A DNA stretch of 7,702 nt, from NCBI GenBank assembly GCA_903905685.1, contig CAIVHI010000005.1:1-7702 (forward strand), given 5' to 3'. Below, one piece after another: positions 1 through 5,068 of the stretch. A program made the position numbers and the translations under genes. Within the stretch, counting starts at the first letter, position 1. Every line of letters begins with the position of its first letter. The DNA is from an uncultured Bacteroidota bacterium (GTDB lineage Bacteria > Bacteroidota > Bacteroidia > Chitinophagales > Chitinophagaceae). The notes beneath the pieces were generated by a model. That model worked only from the letters and a program-made list of their open reading frames with translations, was not told the DNA's origin and did no database searches.

Positions 1-1
1 C

Positions 2-781
2 AAACCGGGTTTCAGCAGCGGGCAGGCATTGGATACCCTGAAAGCCATAGCCGACCGGACTTTGCCGCAAGGCTACGGCTACGAATTCTCCGGGCTGAGC
101 TATGAAGAATTACAGGCCGGCAGCAAGACCATCTACATTTTCTTGCTTTCCATAGCTTTCGTGTTCCTCTTCTTGGCTGCGCTTTACGAAAGCTGGTCGG
201 TGCCGTTCTCGGTACTGTTGTCGGTTCCCATAGGTGCATTTGGAGCCATATTGACGCTTACCTTCATCCCAGCCCTTACCGACAATGTGTATGCGCAAAT
301 CGGGCTCATTACCCTCATCGGGTTGTCGGCCAAGAACGCGATATTGATTGTGGAGTTTGCGAAGGCACGTGTGGATAGCGGCGAAGAACTGCTGGCTTCA
401 ACCCTCGAAGCCGTGAAACTGCGATTGCGCCCCATCATCATGACCTCTCTGGCGTTCATACTGGGCGTATTGCCACTGGTGACTGCCACAGGAGCGGGTG
501 CGGTGGCACGTCGCACCATAGGCTTCACGGTGTTGGGAGGCATGGTGGCAGCCACTTCGTTGGCCATATTCGTAGTGCCCGTATTGTTTATGCTGATATC
601 GAAATTAAGTTACAGCAAAAAGCGGTTGGAATTTCTACGTAAGCACCGCACCGAGATAGCCGAGCAGCGTATCAAGGAGCATGAAGAGCAAATTAGGCAA
701 TACCTTAGGTTCGACTTGGAAGAAAAAGCCCAAAAGGAATTGAAAGACAAGGACGAACGCAAGCGCGGCAACCATAATTGA
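2..781 (+). CDS. RND efflux transporter permease (AcrB/HAE1-type), C-terminal part, truncated by window edge
   Basis: This is the last quarter of an inner-membrane RND pump, which exports drugs or other amphiphiles using the proton gradient, together with a periplasmic adaptor and an outer-membrane channel. The reading frame is open to the left edge, so the start lies outside. In order one sees the end of the second porter region (PGFSSGQAL, GYEFSGLSYEE), then five membrane helices matching TM8-TM12, including ALYESWSVPFSV, GLSAKNAILIVEFAK, RLRPIIMTSLAFILGVLPLV and the GGMVAATSLAIFVVPVLF stretch. The proton-relay residues known from AcrB are kept: Lys (332-334, K940 equivalent), Arg (428-430, R971) and Thr (443-445, T978). 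After TM12 there is a highly charged tail of about 60 residues, rich in E, K, R and Q and probably helical, longer than the AcrB tail. The hydrophobic, drug-type (HAE) transmembrane sequence argues against a metal (CzcA) pump. The substrate cannot be told. Adaptor and channel genes are presumably upstream. Confidence 0.95.
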   Translation, partial: KPGFSSGQALDTLKAIADRTLPQGYGYEFSGLSYEELQAGSKTIYIFLLSIAFVFLFLAALYESWSVPFSVLLSVPIGAFGAILTLTFIPALTDNVYAQIGLITLIGLSAKNAILIVEFAKARVDSGEELLASTLEAVKLRLRPIIMTSLAFILGVLPLVTATGAGAVARRTIGFTVLGGMVAATSLAIFVVPVLFMLISKLSYSKKRLEFLRKHRTEIAEQRIKEHEEQIRQYLRFDLEEKAQKELKDKDERKRGNHN

Positions 782-852
782 AAATCATGTAAACCTGAGT
801 GCGCAAATGTCATAGTCATCATGTAGGAAAATGTTATTTTATGGCATGCCGG

Positions 853-884
853 TTTAACCGTTCGCCCAATAACCATTACATTCG
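853..884 (+). promoter_or_regulatory. Possible Bacteroidota-type promoter for the dehydratase-like gene
   Basis: In the 145-base gap before the PLP-enzyme gene, TTTA (853-856) and TACATTCG (877-884) are 20 bases apart. This resembles the TTTG / TAnnTTTG consensus with one mismatch in each box. Transcription would begin near 890, giving a leader of about 35 bases. No terminator-like hairpin for the upstream pump gene was found in the gap, so read-through from it is also possible. Confidence 0.3.
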
Positions 885-926
885 CAATCTGATTTTTTTT
901 CGCAACCCAATAACTCCAACCAAATT

Positions 927-2132
927 ATGACGCAACAGGATTATATCCACGTCCCTTACGGCAAGACCGTGCATGGTGAAGAAGAAGTGGAAGCGGTAGT
1001 GAAAGTACTGCGTACCTCTACCCAAATGGGCAAACACGTCCGTGAAATGGAAGAACGTGTAGCCCAACTTTATGGCAAGAACTACGGCATCATGGTGAAC
1101 AGCGGCTCATCGGCCCTGTATCTGGCTGCCGATCTGCTTGATTACGAACCGGGAACCGAAATCATCACTCCGGTGCTGACGTTCTCCACCACCGTGGCCC
1201 CCATCATCAAAAAAGGATGGATACCGGTGTTTGTGGACGTGGAAGAAGGCACCTACAACATTGATGCCGAAAAGGTGGAACGCATGATTACGCCTAAAAC
1301 CAAGGCGATGATCATCCCGAACCTGATGGGCAACCTTCCCGATTGGAAACGCCTGCGCGAAATAGCCGATAAATACGGCTTGTTCGTATTCGAAGACTCT
1401 GCCGACACGCTGGGCGCAGAAATTGATGGCGAAACGTCGGGTCGTTTCACCGATATGAGCTCTACAAGTTTTTACGGCTCGCACATCATCAACTGTGGTG
1501 GCAACGGCGGAATGCTATGTGTAAACACTGACGCTTTTTACAACCGTGGCCGCTTGCTGAGGAGCTGGGGTCGCAGTTCATCGCTGTTTGTAGAGTCCGA
1601 AAAGATAGAGAACCGCTTCAATGTGGAAGTAGACGGTATTCCTTACGACGCTAAATTCGTGTTTGAAGAGCCCGGCTACAACTGGGAGCCTTCGGAAATG
1701 GGTGCCGCCTTCGGAGTTGTACAATTGAACAAATTGAAGCACAATGTGGATACCCGCACCGCCAACTACAACACGCTGTTGGAATTCTTCAAGCAATATG
1801 AAGACACCTTCATCTTACCGAAACAATTGCCCAACTCCCGCACCGGCTGGCTGGCCTTCCCCACTACCCTACGCGACACCGCAAGCTTCATTCGCAGAGA
1901 CCTCCAAATCTTCTTGGAAAAACGCAATATCCAAACCCGTACGGTATTTACCGGCAACATCCTGCGCCAACCCGGCTTCAAGAACCTGCCACACGTTGCC
2001 GCGAAGGAAGGATACCCGGAAGCCGACAAGGTGATGCGCGGCGGTATGCTGGTGGCCTGCCACCACGGCCTGAGCGAACCCCAAATCAACCATATTATGG
2101 AGAGTGTAACCGCATTCTTGAAAGACAAATAA
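927..2132 (+). CDS. DegT/DnrJ/EryC1/StrS-family PLP enzyme, sugar 3-dehydratase-like (His replaces catalytic Lys)
   Basis: A 401-residue fold-type I PLP/PMP protein of the nucleotide-sugar aminotransferase family. Visible motifs are NSGSSAL (cofactor phosphate binding), EDSADTLGA (Asp157 should contact the pyridine nitrogen) and SFYGSHIINCGGNGG. In that last motif ordinary family members carry the Schiff-base Lys; here it is His186. The substitution is known from ColD (GDP-4-keto-6-deoxymannose 3-dehydratase) and RfbH/E1 (CDP-4-keto-6-deoxyglucose 3-dehydrase). Asp160 and the FTGNILRQPGF motif near residue 340 also match that branch better than aminotransferases. The [2Fe-2S] cysteines of E1 are missing: the aligned positions are Ala159, Ser218 and Leu220 (WGRSSSL instead of WGRDCYC). 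The inference is a deoxygenating or related PMP enzyme of ColD type acting on a nucleotide-linked 4-keto sugar, perhaps for surface polysaccharide. No sugar or glycosyltransferase genes are nearby, so the substrate is unknown. Family assignment is near certain; the dehydratase role is likely but unproven. Confidence 0.9.
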   Translation: MTQQDYIHVPYGKTVHGEEEVEAVVKVLRTSTQMGKHVREMEERVAQLYGKNYGIMVNSGSSALYLAADLLDYEPGTEIITPVLTFSTTVAPIIKKGWIPVFVDVEEGTYNIDAEKVERMITPKTKAMIIPNLMGNLPDWKRLREIADKYGLFVFEDSADTLGAEIDGETSGRFTDMSSTSFYGSHIINCGGNGGMLCVNTDAFYNRGRLLRSWGRSSSLFVESEKIENRFNVEVDGIPYDAKFVFEEPGYNWEPSEMGAAFGVVQLNKLKHNVDTRTANYNTLLEFFKQYEDTFILPKQLPNSRTGWLAFPTTLRDTASFIRRDLQIFLEKRNIQTRTVFTGNILRQPGFKNLPHVAAKEGYPEADKVMRGGMLVACHHGLSEPQINHIMESVTAFLKDK

Positions 2133-2140
2133 GAGGAGGT
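2133..2140 (+). promoter_or_regulatory. Strong Shine-Dalgarno site of the small membrane protein gene
   Basis: GAGGAGGT begins directly after the TAA stop of the PLP-enzyme gene and lies 10 bases before the ATG at 2151. Such a complete match to the 16S rRNA tail is unusual in Bacteroidota, where most starts lack a recognisable site. It fixes the start of the downstream gene and suggests that gene is read from the same mRNA. Confidence 0.7.
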
Positions 2141-2150
2141 TCCGTACCCC

Positions 2151-2501
2151 ATGCTGCTAATTGCCATATTGATTTACTTTGGTTACAAAAACTACACCAT
2201 TGCTACCCGAAAAGGCGTTAATGGGTGGGTGTGGGCGGCAATTACTGTGGTGGCATATTTCTTTGCCGCTATCTTGGGCTCTTTTTTCGTGGTGATTTTT
2301 TACTTGAAAAACAAAATCGACTTCAATTTATGGGTCAACGATCCCGATTATAGTCAACATGCTTCTCAAATCATCGCGCAAGAGTTCAACTCCAACGTGA
2401 TCTTGGGTATGGCGATATATATGTTCGGAGTCGGGGGTTGGTTGCTGGTGCGCTACCTCTTGGAGCGTAAGCCTGATGTGATTGACGATTCTTTTCTATA
2501 G
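2151..2501 (+). CDS. Small three-helix membrane protein of unknown function
   Basis: A 116-residue hydrophobic protein that I do not recognise. Three likely membrane helices are visible: residues 1-12 or so (MLLIAILIYFGY), about 26-51 (GWVWAAITVVAYFFAAILGSFFVVIF) and about 84-104 (VILGMAIYMFGVGGWLLVRYLL). Between helices 2 and 3 lies a polar loop of about 30 residues (KNKIDFNLW to QEFNSN), and the protein ends in an acidic tail. The start is set by the strong ribosome site and by the in-frame stop of the preceding gene 18 bases upstream. It lies 18 bases after the PLP-enzyme gene and before a terminator, so the two probably form one transcription unit. A functional link to the sugar enzyme is only a guess from position. 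Confidence 0.75.
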   Translation: MLLIAILIYFGYKNYTIATRKGVNGWVWAAITVVAYFFAAILGSFFVVIFYLKNKIDFNLWVNDPDYSQHASQIIAQEFNSNVILGMAIYMFGVGGWLLVRYLLERKPDVIDDSFL

Positions 2502-2521
2502 TATTCGATAAGAAGTTTTAT

Positions 2522-2557
2522 AAGCCGCCCCGAAGTAATCTGGGGCGGCTTTTTTTT
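2522..2557 (+). terminator. Intrinsic terminator after the small membrane protein gene
   Basis: A perfect 10-bp stem (AAGCCGCCCC at 2522-2531 pairing with GGGGCGGCTT at 2542-2551), a 10-base loop, and eight T residues from 2550 to 2557. It lies 21 bases after the stop at 2501 and should end the plus-strand unit. The T-tract is present only on the plus strand, so it is a poor terminator for the converging minus-strand genes. A second copy of the left arm (AAGCCGCCC) lies at 2563-2571. Confidence 0.93.
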
Positions 2558-2668
2558 GCAACAAGCCGCCCGATTATTTTCGAAACCGGGGGTACTGTTC
2601 TGCGCACTTCCGACCGTAACCATTCGACAGGAAGGACGGTGGAGAGCAAAATTCTAAAATAGATTCGT

Positions 2669-3103
2669 TTACAGATCGATAATAAAAAGTCTCCCACCCT
2701 CAATAGCCGATACCATTGCCCGGAAATCATTGCTTACGGTTACTTTGGTATGGAGCTTGAAATTGAAATTCACAATAACGTCGTGGGCTTCAGCCGCTAT
2801 TTCACCGGCATCATTAAAAATGACGTGATGAAGGCCATAGCTGGTATTCTTAATAAATTCCGTGCGCGATTTGACCACAATGTTACCCGGATAAAACAAT
2901 GGCTGGAAGAACCTGCATTGAGTGGAAAGCAGCAATGGCCCTACCTCGGCATCGGTAAACTTGGCCGACAAACCGCATTGTTCCCAATAATTTACCCGTG
3001 CGGCTTGCGTGTACCGGAAATAGGAAACATTGTTGACGTGGCCAAACATATCCAAATCTGCCCAATCTATCCTCAATGGGAGGTGTACAAAAAAGTCGTC
3101 CAT
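2669..3103 (-). CDS. Acyl-CoA thioesterase, hotdog fold (4HBT / YbgC-FcbC type)
   Basis: This gene encodes a single hotdog domain of 144 residues that should hydrolyse an acyl-CoA thioester in the cytoplasm. The N-terminal signature RIDWADLDMFGHVNNVSYFRYTQAARVNYW is the classic thioesterase pattern: strand, then D-x-D-x-x-GHVNN leading into the hot-dog helix. Where many relatives have Glu in the E-x-x-R part of that helix, this protein has Gln (TQAAR). The later strands LLSTQCRFFQPLFYPGNIVVKSRTEFI and SYGLHHVIF match the family. I chose the ATG at 3103 because the signature then starts about 10 residues in and the length is typical. An upstream in-frame ATG at 3157 would add 18 residues (MVLYFPFRHNVLFKFGID) with no family counterpart known to me. 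It follows the outer-membrane protein gene by 90 bases in the same direction and may share its transcript. The natural substrate is unknown. Confidence 0.88.
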   Translation of the reverse strand: MDDFFVHLPLRIDWADLDMFGHVNNVSYFRYTQAARVNYWEQCGLSAKFTDAEVGPLLLSTQCRFFQPLFYPGNIVVKSRTEFIKNTSYGLHHVIFNDAGEIAAEAHDVIVNFNFKLHTKVTVSNDFRAMVSAIEGGRLFIIDL

Positions 3104-3193
3104 ATCAATACCGAATTTGAATAAAACGTTATGCCTGAAAGGAAAGTAAAGCACCATTACCCGAGGTGCAGCCCATCGAAATGCAATATAAAT

Positions 3194-3877
3194 CTACATG
3201 AACAAATACATCAATCTCAGCGTCCAAAGGTTGTTGTACTCGGTGGCGCGAGAGAAATTGGGTGGCACATCGGTGCGCATGGGTGTAATGGAATATTGGA
3301 ACCGGAGATTCAAGAAGAGGCCCTTCACCAAGTGGAGATTGGCACCTGCCACTAGCTCAAGTTCATCTTTATTGAACGGGTATTTGAAGAGGTTCACTGG
3401 CGGATTGGCCACACTGGTTTGTAAAACTTCGGAGCTGCTCACCAGCCGATTGTAGGAAAGCCCTACCCCGATGTTGCTTTTGAAACGGTCGAAGATGTTG
3501 ATCATAACGGGAATTTCGGCGTAATTCGCAGTAATTCCGTATTTCGTCACAAATATGGAATCAATGCCCGATTTCCGGGTCACGTCGCTCTTACTGCCTT
3601 TTTGGGAGTAAAGGATTTCCCAACTCAAAGACACGAATTTGGCTAAATGCAGGTAGCCGATGCCTCCTACGTTCAGGCCGAACTTGTAGTAGCCCGCAAA
3701 GTCATCGCCATCTACTTGGGCAAAATTGGCACCACCCACTATGCCCGCATAAAACAGTTTGGACTGTTCCACATAAAGGCCGGTTCCGTCGCCATCGCCT
3801 TGTGCACTGACGGTTACAGAAAAAAGCAAGGAAAAAATTACTACCGAAAGTGCCCCGATTTTTCTAACTTTATCCAT
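3194..3877 (-). CDS. PorT-like outer-membrane beta-barrel protein (porin family)
   Basis: A 227-residue secreted protein. Residues 1-25 form a clear signal peptide: basic MDKVRKIG, a hydrophobic core, then VSA before Gln26. The mature part alternates polar and hydrophobic residues in probable beta strands (LFYAGIVGGANFAQVDGDDFAGYYKFGLNVGGIGYL, FVSLSWEILYSQKGSK, YAEIPVMINIF, NIGVGLSYNRLV, GLFLNLRFQYSITPM) and ends with a barrel-type strand, NNLWTLRLMYLFM. This is the pattern of Bacteroidota outer-membrane barrels annotated as PorT or porin family: GG.NFAQVDGDDFAGY near the N-terminus, SLSWE.LYSQKGSK, and YAEIPVMI. Such proteins are usually eight-stranded and of unknown role, so transport, adhesion or secretion assistance cannot be distinguished. 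It is divergent from the gene at 3900, with only 22 bases between starts, and its likely promoter lies inside that gene. Confidence 0.88.
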   Translation of the reverse strand: MDKVRKIGALSVVIFSLLFSVTVSAQGDGDGTGLYVEQSKLFYAGIVGGANFAQVDGDDFAGYYKFGLNVGGIGYLHLAKFVSLSWEILYSQKGSKSDVTRKSGIDSIFVTKYGITANYAEIPVMINIFDRFKSNIGVGLSYNRLVSSSEVLQTSVANPPVNLFKYPFNKDELELVAGANLHLVKGLFLNLRFQYSITPMRTDVPPNFSRATEYNNLWTLRLMYLFM

Positions 3878-3899
3878 TCATTCTACCGTTTCAGACGTA

Positions 3900-4208
3900 A
3901 TGAACTTCAAATATACGCCAAACACCCTGAAGAAATTGGAGGGTCTGTTTGAGGAGGCCGATTTCACAATTCGTTACGAAAAAGGAAACTTCAACAGCGG
4001 GTACTGCGTGTTGGAAGCAAGGCGCATAATAGTGGTGAATAAATTTTTCAATGTCGAGAGCCGTATCAATGCGCTAATGGAGATATTGACCAACACAGCC
4101 ATTGATGAGACCATGCTGGGTGGTGATACCTTGAAATTTTACCATCAATTCAAGAACATTGCAACCAGGGCGGACGAGCCGTTGGTGCAAACAAAAATCG
4201 ATTTGTGA
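3900..4208 (+). CDS. Conserved-type hypothetical protein, 102 residues, coupled to the PhnP-like gene
   Basis: A small soluble, mixed-charge protein (MNFKYTPNTLKKLEGLFEEADFTIRYEKGNFNSGYCVLEARRIIVVNKFFNVESRINALMEIL and on). It looks like proteins found across Bacteroidota with the pattern LEDLF..A.Y..RYEKGNF.SGYC.L...IVVNKFF..E.KIN.L.EIL, which to my knowledge have no assigned function. No signal peptide, membrane helix or catalytic motif is evident; predicted structure would be helix, beta hairpins, then helices. The stop TGA overlaps the GTG start of the next gene (GTGA, 4205-4208), which points to translational coupling and a joint role. A weak promoter candidate, TAACTTTA (3865-3872), sits in the start of the divergent OMP gene. 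The start codon is fixed by its position just 22 bases from that gene. Confidence 0.82.
   Translation: MNFKYTPNTLKKLEGLFEEADFTIRYEKGNFNSGYCVLEARRIIVVNKFFNVESRINALMEILTNTAIDETMLGGDTLKFYHQFKNIATRADEPLVQTKIDL
3908..3915 (-). promoter_or_regulatory. -7 box (TATATTTG) of the outer-membrane protein gene
   Basis: On the minus strand TATATTTG is an exact match to the Bacteroidota TAnnTTTG box, placed 31 bases before the OMP start, which predicts a leader of about 20-25 bases. A TTTG at the preferred distance upstream is not present; TTTC with a 16-base spacer is the nearest. The box lies within the first codons of the divergent gene at 3900. Confidence 0.5.
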
Positions 4209-4975
4209 CATTGAAAATTACATTTCTCGGAACCGGAACATCGCAAGGCGTACCATTCATCAGTTGCCCGTGCCCGGTTTGCACGTCTACCGACAAAAAG
4301 AACAACCGGCTCCGCACCTCGATTTGGGTACAAACCGATGATGCCAGCATTGTAATAGACAGCGGACCCGACTTCAGGTACCAAATGTTGCGTGCCGGTG
4401 TAAACAAGCTGGATGCCATTGTATTCACCCATGGCCATAAAGACCACATTGCCGGCATGGACGACATTAGGGCCTACAACTTTTTCTCGCACAAAGCGGT
4501 TGACATTTATGCAACCGACGAAACGCAAGAAGCTTTGCGCCGGGAGTACAGCTATATTTTCAACAACCCAACCTATCCAGGCATACCGCAGATAGAGATG
4601 CACTCCATCAATGGTGCCACCCCTTTTACTATAAAAGGGGTGACATTTACCCCTATTAGGGTGCGCCACTTCAAGTTGGAAGTTTTGGGTTTCCGCATTG
4701 GCGATTTCACCTATATCACCGACGCCAACTATATCGAAGATTCGGAACTACTCAAGGTGAAAGGTAGTAAAGTATTGGTATTGAATGCATTGCGACACGA
4801 ACCACACGTCTCGCATTTCACTTTGGAAGAGGCTGTACAAGTTGGTGCGTCTACAGGTGCAGACCAAGTGTTATTTACCCACATCAGCCATCAGCTCGGG
4901 CTTCACGACGAAGTGGAGCAAAACCTACCTCCAAATATGCGTCTCGCCTACGATGGTTTGGAGCTGTTTTTTTAG
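4205..4975 (+). CDS. PhnP-like metallo-beta-lactamase-fold phosphodiesterase
   Basis: A 256-residue metallo-hydrolase. The N-terminus (KITFLGTGTSQGVPFISCPCPVC) carries the Cys21-x-Cys23-x-x-Cys26 zinc site characteristic of PhnP rather than of RNase Z or lactamases. Di-metal ligands follow: His76, His78, Asp80 and His81 (HGHKDH), His155 (VRHFK) or a nearby His, Asp173 (YITDANY) and His226 with THISHQL, which is almost identical to the C-terminal motif of Escherichia coli PhnP. PhnP cleaves phosphoribosyl 1,2-cyclic phosphate in phosphonate breakdown. Here no C-P lyase genes are visible, so the true substrate may be another cyclic phosphate or nucleotide. The start is GTG at 4205, overlapping the previous stop; a TTG at 4211 would give a near-identical protein. 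It is probably translated from the same mRNA as the 102-residue protein. Length equals that of the family. The protein lacks a signal peptide and should be cytoplasmic. Confidence 0.9.
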   Translation: MTLKITFLGTGTSQGVPFISCPCPVCTSTDKKNNRLRTSIWVQTDDASIVIDSGPDFRYQMLRAGVNKLDAIVFTHGHKDHIAGMDDIRAYNFFSHKAVDIYATDETQEALRREYSYIFNNPTYPGIPQIEMHSINGATPFTIKGVTFTPIRVRHFKLEVLGFRIGDFTYITDANYIEDSELLKVKGSKVLVLNALRHEPHVSHFTLEEAVQVGASTGADQVLFTHISHQLGLHDEVEQNLPPNMRLAYDGLELFF

Positions 4976-5036
4976 GGAGACAGCAACTTGTCCACATTTG
5001 CGGTGGGTAGCCTTTCGGCTTGCCGTCAAAATGCCG

Positions 5037-5065
5037 TTTGGAAAATAAATTTTCAGTTACCTTTG
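5037..5065 (+). promoter_or_regulatory. Bacteroidota promoter of guaB, predicting a leaderless transcript
   Basis: TTTG (5037-5040), a 17-base spacer and TACCTTTG (5058-5065) match the Bacteroidota sigma-factor consensus TTTG / TAnnTTTG exactly. The ATG of guaB begins at 5069, only three bases after the -7 box. As transcription normally starts a few bases downstream of this box, the mRNA should begin at or within a base or two of the start codon. This placement also argues strongly for the start at 5069 over the upstream in-frame ATG at 4988. Confidence 0.75.
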
Positions 5066-5068
5066 CAC

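Noticed and set aside
843..900. Possible terminator after the pump gene (GGCATGCC palindrome, CGGTTTAACCG, T-run at 893-900)
   Set aside because: The palindromes are too short or overlapping, and the T-run is about 30 bases away from them with no stem directly before it.
1766..2167. 133-codon minus-strand frame opposite the end of the PLP-enzyme gene
   Set aside because: It overlaps conserved coding sequence of the dehydratase-like protein and the start of the next gene; no domain is seen.
2750..3124. 124-codon plus-strand frame opposite the thioesterase gene
   Set aside because: The opposite strand has the unmistakable hotdog signature (GHVNN), while this frame has no known motif.
4145..4669. 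174-codon minus-strand frame opposite the PhnP-like gene
   Set aside because: It overlaps a gene with complete catalytic motifs and crosses a gene junction; composition is that of a shadow.
5007..5024. Small hairpin AGCC-TTTC-GGCT between the PhnP-like gene and guaB
   Set aside because: A four-base stem with no T-tract is not a credible terminator or attenuator.
4988..5068. N-terminal extension of IMP dehydrogenase from the ATG at 4988
   Set aside because: The 27 extra residues have no family counterpart and cover the exact promoter sequence before the ATG at 5069.
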